NCBI GenBank assembly: GCA_002633005.1 | Contig: NMRA01000056.1 | Coordinates: 565,165-629,164, forward strand | DNA: 64,000 bases | Origin: Phoronis australis | Taxonomy: Eukaryota; Phoronida; Phoronidae | Reading direction: 5' to 3' | Shown: in pieces, positions 47,493 to 59,526 of the stretch | Layout of the letters: each line of letters opens with the position of its first letter | Numbering within the stretch: position 1 is the stretch's first letter | Program-made: the position numbers and the translations under genes | The notes under the pieces: model-generated | Seen by the model: only the letters and a program-made list of their open reading frames with translations | Told to the model about the DNA's origin: nothing | Database searches by the model: none

Positions 47493-48122
47493 TGGGCAGT
47501 AACCATACTATACGCACCAGCACTGAACTGCTAGCCGTATGGATCGAGCATTTCTATGCCATATGCTTTTTTTATTGTGCTGATACAACCCTCATGAAAT
47601 TTGTGAGCAAAATGTTTGGCCCACTATAGTACATGTATGTAATGGTGAGCATTTTGAAAATACACCTTAAAGAGGTTAACGAAGGAAATTAAAAATGAGA
47701 TAAAAACTAAATGCCAGAAGGCTGGTAGGCAGTTTTGACCTTTGACCTCTGGTTTGACCTTGAAAATGATGCTTTATAAAATAACACCAGAAATGGACTC
47801 CCCATCACAGAAAATGGTATAAACAATGTATTACATGATAGTGTTAGTCATCATGTTGAAAAAACCAAAGTGGGTCGAAATTCAAAATGGCGGAATCCGC
47901 CATCTTGAATTGCAAAAAATGCTCAAAGTTGCACTAAGTGCAACCAAGCTAATTTTGTTCTCCTAATCATATTTAATATATTTCAACAAAAAACTTTACA
48001 GTAATCAACATTGCAGGGTTCACTATAGGAGCTATTGGGCAGGCAACTAGACTATCTACAACAGTGTAGTGTTTTACTGTTTTTCGGGACCTCCAAGCTC
48101 TAAAACGTCGGGGTACCCTACT

Positions 48123-48490
48123 AATCATTGCAAAACTAAAAATGTCATCTATGAAATCCCATGTGAATGTGGTGAATCATATATCGGTGACACATTAAGA
48201 CCACTGGAGACGACTGAGAATTGCTGAACATAAGAGGTGTTGTAGAGAGGGTAATACCTCATAAGGAGTAGCAGAACCCGGTTCTGCTGTCGAAACAACA
48301 CAATATCCAGTGGAATAATATCCGAATACAGTGAAACAGGTCGGACCAAGAGAAAGATCAAGGAAGCCATGTACATGAAAGTACAAGGCAATGTCTTCAG
48401 TCAGCCAAGCAAACAACCAAGTGATATCCGTGCTCGTTCTTCTAAGAACGTGGGAACACCTGACGATGGCCAGTGAAAAGACCGACCAAA
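48123..48490 (+). pseudogene. Decayed Penelope-like element, GIY-YIG endonuclease remnant
   Basis: The frame NVIYEIPCECGESYIGDTLR, PLE, then after a frameshift RLRIAEHKRCCREGNTS, then pieces of the type EPGSAVETTQYPVEWN and KEAMYMKVQGNVFSQPSKQP resemble the C-terminal GIY-YIG endonuclease of Penelope-like retroelements. At least one stop and several frameshifts break it. No reverse transcriptase is visible upstream. The class is probable rather than certain, since other elements also carry GIY-YIG domains. Confidence 0.6.
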
Positions 48491-48699
48491 ACGTCGTGAC
48501 AGTGTCAATAAATAGACAAGTGGTCGGTGTAAATAGACCAAGAAATTTTAATAATAGTTGGCAAATCATGACGTTTCAAACTTTGCTAATCCTTTCTTGC
48601 GTGCCTTTGGAAAGCTTTCTAAACAACAGGAGACTTTCGGCTGAAAGTAATGTCGGTGTTTTTTTTTTTGTTTTTTTTGTTTTTTTTTGTAGTCGGTGA

Positions 48700-48865
48700 G
48701 AGTGCAAGGTAACGTTCACTAGCTGTCTCGTGGCTAAAAAGATCTAGCCAAAATCACGTGTTCTCATTTTTAAAATACACGGCAATATCTCACGGTCTTA
48801 GTTTTTAGCGAGGTCCTAGCGCAAGTCCTAGCGTAGGTCCCAGCGTTACTGAACTCAGGTCAAAA
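48700..48865. mobile_element. MITE family with CAGTAACGCTAGGACC end, copy 1
   Basis: The stretch ATCTAGCCAAAATCAC, TGTTCTCATTT, AAAATACAC and AATATCTCACG, then AGCGAGGTCCTAGCG, recurs in reverse complement at 62500-62660. This copy carries three extra CCTAGCG-like words before its GTTACTGAACTCAGG end. Confidence 0.6.
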
Positions 48866-49039
48866 TGAGTGGGCCTGGTTAAAATCTCTCTCTCGGCGTG
48901 GAACCAGAACCAAGGGTGCTTTTTGACAAATATCAGGCATCAGAGGCAATGGCAATTTCTGCTTTTGACAACACTGGGGTTCGTTTCTTCTGCTTCCTGT
49001 TTTTCTCGTCTTTGTTACTTTGCCGAACTATTTTTACAT

Positions 49040-49185
49040 GGGCGGCGCACCACTGAAAAAAGTGGAGGGGCTGAAACTCCCTCAGCCCTCCTGTGGTGCA
49101 CCGCCTATAGACCATGTGCGGCGTAGCACTGAAAAAATAGGAGAGGGCTATAGTCCCCCTTCCCATCCCCCTAAGGTGCGCCGCT
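49040..49185. mobile_element. Two adjacent mini-palindromic elements (GGCGGCGCACCACTG)
   Basis: GGGCGGCGCACCACTG pairs with GTGGTGCACCGCC about 50 bases later. Directly after, GCGGCGTAGCACTGAAAAAA pairs with AAGGTGCGCCGCT. A third fragment (GGCGGCGCTGCACTGAAAAA) is at 53868-53902. All share ACTGAAAAA followed by a GGGCTATAG-like stretch. Confidence 0.55.
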
Positions 49186-49211
49186 AGCGTACTCACGAAA
49201 TATCGTCGGTT

Positions 49212-49790
49212 CCTCTCGCTGGTTCCCTGCTTGCCACTAGGTGGTCAGTAGCCAGCATGCAGGTGATTACTTTCCTCGGGATTTTTTTTTTTTACATCGG
49301 CGTTTCTGATTGGCTAACCGAATTCTCATCAGGCAGCGTTTTACGCAAACAAAGTGGCATGACTGATGGACTCAAGTGTGTAATGTGGTCTGTTGTACAG
49401 ACAAATCGGCCTGCTTAAAATTTATGTTCAGGAAATGTGAATGGTTGCGCTTTTTCGGAGTGCATCTTTCCACTGTCCATGACTTTTGTTTACGATACTG
49501 TCCTGTATTCATGCAGTATGAGTAATACCGGTTAAATCGGCCAGATCATGTGTTTATTGTACATGTATGTGCTTCAAGCACGCGCCTATTAAACATTACT
49601 GCAAAAACGAAATAGTAGCTGCGGCGCCACTTGCATGACAAGGCTAAAAATCGTTCACAGTCCGCCATTTTTTCACGGTGTTGTAAATTTAAGCTAACCA
49701 ATGAATGCTGAGGTTACATCAACCAATGCTAAAGCGCGTGCCACTGCGTGATACCTGCGTGCTGGCTAGGCATGTAGGGAACCAGCGAGG
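49212..49790. mobile_element. MITE of 0.58 kb with CGCTGGTTCCCT termini
   Basis: CTCGCTGGTTCCCTGC and GCCAGCATGCAGGT at the left pair with ACCTGCGTGCTGGC and AGGGAACCAGCGAGG at the right. Internal ATTGGTTA words also pair. No ORF. Confidence 0.6.
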
Positions 49791-50155
49791 TCGATTCCCA
49801 CGACGTAGTACTACTTGGCAGTTCTGGTGAGCCTACTTTAAACAATCTACCTTAAAGGATAGATCCAACGAGGAAGTGTGCGATTATCAGTGTAGGCGCA
49901 GCCAGTGGCAAAAGTAATTGCAATCGTATGTTGATAAAGATATCTCAACACAAGTACACCAATTTATTTACGAACATTTTTTTCTACAATACGTAAGGCG
50001 TCACTAGTGAGCGCCAGCCACCAAGAACGCTGTCGTAGGCGTGAGATCCCTTGCGTTTGGGCGCGTACCACGAGGATACACTTTCGCGTGATGAATTATA
50101 AGTCAGATACTTGATTAAGTACAAAAGAACGCCCCAGCAATTATATAAATAAGCT
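49791..50155. other. Short spacer before the minus-strand gene
   Basis: No recognised feature. It probably contains the 3'UTR of the uncharacterised gene. Confidence 0.5.
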
Positions 50156-50359
50156 CTAAAACCCTTCGTCTTCGTGTAACCGCTTAACTAATGGATGGTA
50201 CTTTTTCGGATCAGATGGCGAGTAGATTTCTACGGTTCTCATAAACTTCTTCTTCTGTTTTCCTTTCATTTGATCAACCTTAAGAGGCGCGAAATTTCTG
50301 TTGTAATTGGCTACGTAGTTTCTCAGACCTTCGTAGAAATTGTATTTACACTGCAAGAC
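50156..50359 (-). CDS. Uncharacterised gene, last exon
   Basis: The acceptor is GAAATTTCAG. It encodes VLQCKYNFYEGLRNYVANYN, a basic segment QMKGKQKKKF and HPLVKRLHEDEGF before the stop at 50156. Phase 0 in. Confidence 0.85.
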   Translation of the reverse strand, partial: VLQCKYNFYEGLRNYVANYNRNFAPLKVDQMKGKQKKKFMRTVEIYSPSDPKKYHPLVKRLHEDEGF

Positions 50360-53300
50360 CTGAAATTTCAGAGCAAGTGTTTGCTTTAGTTGGCGACAAT
50401 TTGACCATGTCGGTGCTGGGCCTGCTTAGCAAACAAGAGAAGCTCATACGTTTGGTGGCGTACGTAGGGTTAGTATGATACTATTAGTTGATGCCTTTGC
50501 CATGCACAAGTTGGATGAAACGGGCCAGGACTCTGATTTAACTCGATTGTAAGGAAACTCCTGCGGTGAAAAAGAACAACCCGAGTGCGTGATCAAAACT
50601 GATTCCGCGAAACTAAGCAGAAATGTCCACTACATCATTTACCCGTAAAAAGTTGACTTTCTGACTGATGAGTTAGGGATGGCAAGGCTTAGTCTCTTAT
50701 CAACAATCAAACCGCGGTACAAATTTGCTCCCGCGACCCAAGACTATTTTTGTGTGAATGAGTATGGTAACATGTCATCGTTACCCTAATAAAACAAGGC
50801 ACAGTTTTTATTATTTGTTCATTTCAATATCAAATAATGAGTGCGTAATTTTTGGAATTGCTAGGATTTTCTATTATCTGTTTTTATGTGTATCAGTTGA
50901 GGTGTTTTTTAACCGAATTTTAATTACAAATTGTTTCTTTTCGTGATGATACTTGTACACATAGTTCTCCAGGAAGTCACAAGCAGACGCTTGCTACGAA
51001 TTTAAATATTCACGGTTTTAACGAGATACTGCATCTTTAAGCTAGAATTTAGGGACTCGGCCACGGAAACGATTATAACCCCCGTATTAGTGGTTGTGTC
51101 GGTAATTTGAGTGCGTACCATTTGCCTGATCGATTTACTTATAGCACGAGCTTAGAAATTCGCCACTTAGCTGCCATGGGCAACAGCATTTTCCGAGATA
51201 GCTAGAATGGAAAGTGTTACTGACGGACTTGGACGGTCAGTTCAAACCTGTCGCTGGTATAGAAAATATAAAAAATCCATGATGCGATGCAGAAATATTT
51301 AGCAGTGTGTAGCTAATTACGCATATTTAGAACCATCTGCATATATCTAAAATAATGATTTTTTCGTAAATAATGGTTTGCTAAGCGTTTTGTATAGAGG
51401 TGCATGCGCCCAAGTAGCACTCAATAGGCGCTCGCAGAATGTCTAAGCCACTGAGCTGGGTATTACTGGTGTATTTTCATTACATTTTTCAAGAATGGAG
51501 AAAACTGTTAATCCTTATTACATAGACTTAAATTGAAGACATGCTCATAACTACCATTTTATAGTGGACAAGTTTCGGCCATGCATACAAAAGCACTTGC
51601 TCTTAATTACGAGTACGTGGCAGTTTCACATATAGGTGCATATGCCTAAATACGTGCATATAGGGTAGAGGTGATGCTTACCTTTTCACGCAATTCTCTG
51701 TGTACTTTCCATGTTTGTTTTCTTTCCATTGTCTCGTATTTAGGCTCGTCAGGAATATCTGGCCTTGGTGGATTCCAGGCGAAGAAATTTAACATGTGCC
51801 TTCTGGGATAATGAAGTTTTGTTGACTCATATTGCACGTCTGAGAACCGGATCTCTGTAAAAGGTAAAAAATGACACGAAATTGTTTATGACAGGAGAAT
51901 TGGTCTTAAGCAATAGCCATTGTCCGGTTTTAGGAGGCCAGATGCACAGTATTACCGGGATTTTCCGTAGATAAGCCCATGGGTGTGTATTTGGAAAATG
52001 AAAGAATTCAGGTGTTTTGTAACACCAAATAAACGTCCGGGCGTTTATTCGGAAAAGGAGGATGTGCAAACGGAAAGTCACATTTTTGCTTGATTTTCAT
52101 ATTTTTCACTTAAAACTGTGTTCTTAAATTTTATGTCAATAAATGCATAATTCACCAACACCGTGTTCGTTCTTATAAATGATAAATGCTCAGTAAAACT
52201 GAATTTGTGACAAAAAGTTGACGCTCAATGGGCTTTTAAGAAGAAATTTTCCGAATAAATGCCTCACTATCTGAACACTTGACACTAGTAGCTGTAACGT
52301 CAAATAAACGCCCATGGGCATTTATGTGACATAATTTTACGATTAAACGCCCATGGGCGTTTCATCAGGTGGGCTTATCCACGGTAAATCCCGGTAGTTG
52401 AATAATTGAAGCCGCATTTGAAAGAGAGTGTGGACAAATATCTTCACAAGTCTTATAAATGGCTTGTAGACAACAATCTTTGGTTGCATGCGTTGGGTGG
52501 GGATTTTAAGTCCGCCTATGTGCAAATCTAAATTCCACGTTCTTCAGAAAACTAACAACGGTCTTAACGTGTAAACGTGCACATTCGTGTTACCTTTTTT
52601 CTTGGCTGGTTCAGGGATCTCCTTCAGCGTCTGTAATGCAATATCTGTTTTCATTCAAAGATGATCGTGATCACCAAAATCACCCAAGCAGAGAGATAAA
52701 ATTCTTGTGAATATTATGGTCTTCATAAAGGACAGACAGAGTACAGATATGTTTTGTAAACCAAGAGTAGAGTTTTGTAATGACGAATGGCGTTAATTAT
52801 CATTGCTTGAAGGACATTCAATATTTTCATTGATTAATTAGTTAATTCAGTTTATTGTAATGTCAGAAAGGTCAAAGGCTTCCTGCAACTCAACCTTCGC
52901 CTGAGAAAACTATTGCAACGCGAAAACAAAATTTTGGCGATATTGTATAATTTCTAAAACGTATACTGTGCATTGCGCTGGAAAATCGACAATACCGGGT
53001 TGAGTTCCGTAGACGCAAGGATCTCACAGAGGAAGCTAGTGTCCTTGTGTGTTTCAGTTGTAGACATGGCAGCATCTCGCGAATTCTTGAGTGGTTTTGC
53101 GTTGCTTGGCATTTATTACCTTAAGAGGTGGTGGTGATCTCCCCCTTTTCTTTTCCTTCAAAGTCTTTGCGAGTTCGCGATATTCCGGTAGCAATATAGG
53201 ATTTCTGATGTAGGGAGATTTAGTCACGTCGTCCACATTCTCTTCGCAAATTTTTAAATATTCTAGCACTATCTTTTTGTCAGAATTTAACTTCACTATG

Positions 53301-56300
53301 TTCCACACGGCTTTGTCTGCTCTCAGCTCCACCTGTAGTGAAAATGGAAGATACTGCCTCTTTCTCCAGTTAACAAATAAATCGTTAATTTCGTTTATTG
53401 ACGTCCTGGGTTTTCGCTGGTCCGGCGGCTTTATAGTAACGACTGTAACGACATCAACTGGACATGATAACCAGATAATCAAATAATACAACTAACGATG
53501 AAATAGACAAGAATCACTAACTGAACTCACCATCTATTTGAATTGTACAACTGAATTTTTCTGAAATCAAAATGATAAAAAACTAACCTAAATATTAACG
53601 AAAATGATGAGTCACTTATCAAAGGCGAACTGGCCACGGAAAATGGCCGCCGTAGTGCGTGACAGCTGACACATATGCGTTGCGGATACTCGCTCAACTG
53701 CCGCCATATGTTATTAAGTTTTCAGGAAAAACCCTGTCCAGAAATAGGCCTAATAGCGGTAAAATAAAGCAAACACAACAAGGCTGAAAGTTACGAAATG
53801 TTTATATTTCAGTGATATCTTTCGACTTCCGCAACTCCTCCTGTGTTCTAGGTTGGTGCAAAGACAAGGGCGGCGCTGCACTGAAAAAGTGGGGCTATAG
53901 TCTAACAAACATAACTGAATGCGTTTGATTTTTTTCAGTTGAAGTGTAGCCACACGACGAATCCTTCAGTGTGTTAACGTCCACGCCTTCAAAAAAGAGT
54001 AGTGCATCTGCTACATGTCACAACAGTGTGTGTGTGTGTAGTGGAGCTTCGTTCAGGAACTAAGAAATCGACTTAGTATGACCACATGGCAATAAAACAC
54101 AGTGGCACTACAACAAAGCAAGACCTTTACCAGCCCTTTGATTGACGCGTTGCATGCGTCAAGAGCTTTTTACCAATAGTAAAACACGGCACGAAGCATC
54201 ATCCTCAGGAACCAAGTCGATTCAGTGTCCTATCTGTGATCAACGTTTCACGGAAAGAGTAAGCCTGAGACGACACTGCGTCACAACACGAGGACACTCG
54301 TTTTTGTGGTGAATGTGGCATGCCATGCAAACAGTATGCCTCCTTCTACAGGCATATCAAGCAGAAACGTCATGAATGAAATCGTTAAGTCCAGTGGTGA
54401 AGTTTATTAAGTCACTATAGTTTATTCAGATTTACAAAGTCTGTGGTTGGTAGTTGTCTGATGTGATAGTATTTTGACGTTTTGTTTTGAACCTTTTTTC
54501 CTCAAGTTTCTTTCTATATTTGTGTAATTTCAGACGGATCTTTACCAGAACCAGTACATTTTCGTAGTGTTTAGGTAGATTTAAATGGCCATACTAAGTG
54601 TCATTGGGCAATACTTACATACAATTGTTCTGACCAATGAGTATTTTGAATGAAAATGTATGTCTATGATTATTGTATACTATGTTCTTACTATGAAGAG
54701 AAAGCCTGACGATGATTTTCTGAATACTATGGCTACTGTGGCACCTCCTAGTTTGGTGACATGATGCTATCTCCATGTTTTCCGAATTATTTGAGGCATT
54801 TTGCGCCACCTAGTGGCCATTTATGTTTTTTCCAATCGGTTTTTTGGCATCCGCTCCTCTATCAACCAAAGCATTCTATGGATGATTGTGAAAATTGGTA
54901 TATTTGTTCTCAGTATGAAGAGTATGGCTGACGAAGACGACTGACTACTGTGGCGCCTTCTAGCTTTTCTGCGCCTATAGCTGTATGTCCTAAGCCTACT
55001 GCAGGATCTTAATTAAATTTAGCAAGTGTATTCATATCATGTTGAGAACAGATATTGACAACTTTCAGGTGCGTTACCGCTAGCGGCCATTCCATTTTTT
55101 CCGGTCTCCCTTTGTTTCCCTGAAGTTTCTTGACACATTTTTTTGAAAATTGGTAAATATTTTTATTAAAGAAACGATGTTTCTGTTTTCGGATGGACTT
55201 GACATATTTTGCGCCATCTGGTGGCCATTTTTAGGATACAAATAGGCGTCACAAGAAGCATGCTGTTTGCGATGCCCAATTGCTTCAAAATTTTTCGTCA
55301 TTTTTTGTAGAATGCTTTTATCAGTGCTGCTTAACTGGAAGTTGTTTTCAAAATTGCGGCTCTGACGCATTTTCATCATTTTTCAATAGTCCTGGGGTGC
55401 CACAACGGGAAGAGGAAATGACGTGAATTTTTCATGTGAAGACTCGCTCGTCAGTCACTTTCCGGCGGTGCCTTCTATATTAATATAGTGAGACTCGTCG
55501 CAATCTCTGGCCGCCTTTCGGCGAGGCCCCTATACTATTATAGGGGACCTCGCTGAAAGGCAGTCGAAAAGCGGGGCCCTTTATATTAATATAGAGGGCC
55601 TCGCCGGAAGGCGGCCAGAGAGCGGGACCTTCCGTATTAATATAGAGGGTCTCACTCATCAGCCGTCCTCCGGCGGGGCTCTCTATATAAATATAGAAGG
55701 CCCCGGTCTCCGGCCATCTTTCGGCGGGGCCACCTATATTAATTTGGAAGGCATCGCTTTTGAGGCCTCAAATTCAATTTTTTGCCTATGTCATTTTAAT
55801 AAGAAGAAGTCATTTTAAATAGTAATTTGTTAATTGCTTTCATATTGTAGTTGATTTCCTGTGACAGACTGTTATACTATCAATCAGTCCTAAATACGTT
55901 GTCTATGATTCAGTGATGACTTAGTCCAATACATTCCAAAAGTAATTCGTTGGAAATGTTAAATGGATTTGTTTTGTTTTTTCCTATAAATAAATTTATA
56001 TATTTTTGTAAGACCAATTTTGAGGTATGTGTGATAAAAGATTAATATTATAATAGAAATGCCATAATATTGTTGATTTCCTGTGTAAATCACTACAGTG
56101 TGTAGTTGAAGTGACGTTAATGACAACATGTTGACTACGTTTTGAGAAAATCACAATATAGTACGTGTATCATAACTCTCAATCTTTTTCAATGTTGCAT
56201 TAAACTCGAGATCATGAACTGATGATGCAGATGAACGTAGGACCAATACTACAAAACAGAAGAGTCAAACACAACTTACATTCAAGCCACACGGTGCCAC

Positions 56301-59300
56301 AAGTCAATCTGTTCATCTCTGTACCGATGTTCTCAGTAAAACATCAAGAAAAATCACACCGTTTTATCAGCACACCAGTTTACACAACTTCTGGCCAATT
56401 TCTTAATCCCAGACGTTTATGAATGTGAATCTTTGAATCAACTCGTGAAGTGTTGCCGCACTCCCCTCTCTCCCCATGGGCAAGCTCATCATCATTTTTT
56501 GACTTCACTGGCTATTTGCATTTTTTTCATTTTGCTGTCACAGTTTTACAAGAAGACTCTACACTCGCTTTCATCTCGGTGTTGCAACTATTTGTTTACC
56601 ACTGGCTGACAGGCCAAATGGAACAACTCCTGGGTGAGTCTTCAGTTTAGAAACCCTTGTTCTCAGTGGTTTGGTCTAAAAGTAGACACCTGGCCTGTAC
56701 TTTTCAAAACCCTGGTTGGATGTACCTTCACGTCGTGGGTAACATGTTCGTTGAAGCTCGCCTCACATTAACAATGAACTTGTTTCCTGAAATGAGAATA
56801 TTAATTCGTTTGTGAAACTAAAATTATGCTTGATGTACATGTAGTGCTCATGGCAATTTAATGGAAATATGCTATGTTGTTGTTCAGTTTTGATACGAAA
56901 GTAACACAGTGATTAATTCATTGCACCACACTTATTTTGTAACCTTTTTCACGTTTTATAAGTAAAAAGTTCATTACTGTTCGACACACCACAATGCGTT
57001 CCCGATCGCATAAACAAACACAAATTTGCGTTCCCGATCGCTTAACGTTGCGTTCTCGATCGCATCTTTCATCGGAAAAGCATCGAAAAATCAGAGATCC
57101 TGACAAAACTACAAAAAACAAGTGTCGTGTTACATTTTTACTCGTCATTTCTTCATAACTCCATGGTCAATTTATTGATTTAGTTCCAAAAATAATGGCA
57201 ATTTGCCAAAATGACATTCAAATCACCTTCGGCTTAAGCGATGCCTCGGACAATGTAACTTTTCTCCTATAATTGGGAAAGAAACTAGTCTAAACCTGCA
57301 CCTGCCTTCCTAAATGTGTCATGTCTCTGTTTTCACATTGGAGGTAAAAGCAACGAAAGTTCATCAAATTTACTCACCTTGCGTAGCTTCGCTTCTCGCG
57401 CCAAATTTCGTTCTCGATCGCGGGTTGGCCGGGGTGAAAATGGCGTATGTATGCACTGCCTCGACTTGAATTGGCAACGGAAATGTGATCCAGTCACGGT
57501 AAGGGGAATTACGAAGTCTACTTCATGAGAGTAAAAGGCCGTTTTTTAGCCTGCTAAACATGGCGAAATATAATTTTAACCTAAGGACCTATGATTGTAT
57601 ACTGAAGTTCTAGTTCACATTTGCTGAACTTTACGTTCGAGCTACAATCTCGAATTCTTACTCGAGATTTTGAGTTCATGCTCGGACTTATGCGTGAACC
57701 ATGATGTACAGGAATAGACACTAAACTGGAACAGAAAAAGTAAAAAAATCAGAGCCTACGTCCACTTTTGAAGAAACAGAATATTTTTGATAAAAGAGAG
57801 AGAGTAGTGTATTTCCATCACAAATCCTTTACACATTCTTTTGTTTGTTTATTTCTACCTGTGTAAGAAACGGCCATGACCTCAACAGTACAAACACTGA
57901 TTCATGTCGTGATAGAAGAAATTTGTGTTAAGACATAACACAGTGCGATGTGAACCCCACATAGTTGCCTTGTTAAGAAAACATGCCGTGATAATACGCG
58001 AGGAATGACTTTTAGTTTCAGCAAATGTTGGAAGCAAACTTTTCCGCGATGTTCTCTCAATAGACAAATGCTCATATTTACCATAACAACACTTCATACT
58101 TCATTCAGTTTTGAAAGCTTTCAAAATTATCGGTTGCCACTTTAAGGTACTACTTACCAAGTTCTCTCCTTTTCAAAACATCTATGAACTCGTCGAAATT
58201 TTCTATCGCGGGTTTTTTTAAAACATAGTCTATTACATTGTGTGGCAACTCAGGGTCAAGAAGCCAAATTCCCTCTCGGATTATATTCTTAATCTTGTTG
58301 CTAGGAGGACGCTTCTTAGAAAGTTCTGCTACGAGAAGCTTGTGTATCTGTATAAAATAAACGTAAATTGGTGAACATAAACGATGGACTCAAGCACAAT
58401 AAAGTCATCGTCATCAAAGAATTAACAGAAGGTGATGTTTATCTAAAACCGAGAATGGCAAGTAACCTCTTTGAAGTTCTGTAAGAAAAAATCTCCGGTA
58501 TAGGGGTTCTTCTTTACCATCCTGGTACCAGCCAGGCCGGTACTGGTTTTGTCACCATTTTGTACCAGTTGTACCGGGTACCAGGTAGCCGGTACCGGGC
58601 TGGTACCGGTCTGGTACCGGGCTGGTACCGGTCTGGTACCGGGCTGGGATCCGTCTGGTACCGGGCTGGTACCGGTCTGGTACCGGGCTGGTACCGGGCT
58701 GGGACCGGTCTAGTACCGGGCTGGTACCGGTCTGGAACCGGGCCAAAAAGTGTGTCATGGAAGCCGCGTTTACTCAACATTTAATAGAACTTTGTCCAGC
58801 CTATCAAGAGCTTCGATGCACACATAACCTGCCCAGGGAAATCATTGTCAGGTTATAACAATCTTTCTAAATTTCTGAGAAAAACAGGCAGATTTGAAGA
58901 CTTTATTCATGAAGAACCTCATCCTGGGGGATGCCCGTAAGTCATAAATAGATGATCATTGCACTGAACCCAACTTGCGGCTTAATGACACCTGGCATCA
59001 GGCCATTTACCTTCTTTTGTATACGATAAAAAGTTTTCTAGCTTTTAAAGTTTAAATAAATGGAATTTACTTCCTGACAATTGTTCACAGTATTAGCCAA
59101 CCTTCGTGAGTCTTATTTGCGTTTGTCAATTTTTGATTCAGCTGCTGTATCCGTTGTCAGTTCACACAAGCTACGATTTCAGCGAATATACAGAATAATA
59201 GGTTTTAGAGTTGATAATTTACAATGAGACATAAGTGATAAAATTTACTGATGGGGGTCTCAACTCACGGCTTTCCAGATGTTAGGCAATGGAGTTTGTA

Positions 59301-59442
59301 CTTTATAACTCCTATGAACTCGTTTAAACTCTTTCAGTGGGTATTTCAAAGTGGCTTGAAACCTTCGTTCTACTTTTGACTTAGACAACACTTATAGCTA
59401 TAAAATTGGACTCTATTAGTTCCTTGCACAGATGAGAAGTTA

Positions 59443-59526
<84 letters not shown>

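Larger units (their letters stand above)
43892..48055. mobile_element. Long terminal-inverted-repeat element, 4.2 kb
   Basis: A roughly 300-bp arm at 43892-44188 recurs in reverse complement at 47736-48055. Shared words in order are AGTCTAGTTGCC, AACCCTGCAATGTTG, ACTGTAAAGTTTT, CTTGGTTGCACTT, TTCAAGATGGCGG, GAGTCCATTTCTG and AGAGGTCAAAGGTCA. The inner 3.5 kb carries a perfect palindrome, decayed frames, a LINE ORF1 fragment, a second inverted-repeat element and a gap. No intact transposase is seen. It may be a non-autonomous giant element or a single-element inverted duplication. Confidence 0.7.
54380..55440. repeat. Degenerate long repeats with CTCF-like motifs
   Basis: Units of roughly 250-400 bp sharing TATGAAGAG, CTGACGA, CTACTGTGGC and TTTTGCGCCA.CT.GTGGCCATTT occur two to three times. 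The last word holds CTCF-like sites at 54803-54819 and 55211-55227. Frames here are chance frames. Confidence 0.5.

Noticed and set aside
49740-49800. tRNA-like B box (GGTCGATTCCC)
   Set aside because: No A box or cloverleaf fits upstream. The word lies at the end of a MITE.
57316-57528. Plus-strand frame of 70 codons
   Set aside because: No recognisable motif, no splice context, within an intron of the opposite gene.
58467-58478. A 12-nt microexon (NFKE) between exons 3 and 4 of the unrecognised gene
   Set aside because: The acceptor is good (TTTTTTCTTACAG) but the donor GTTACT is poor, and exons 3 and 4 join in phase without it.
58514-58784. Three overlapping open frames with PVPARYQPGT-like repeats
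   Set aside because: They are produced by the 11-bp minisatellite, which is open in all frames.
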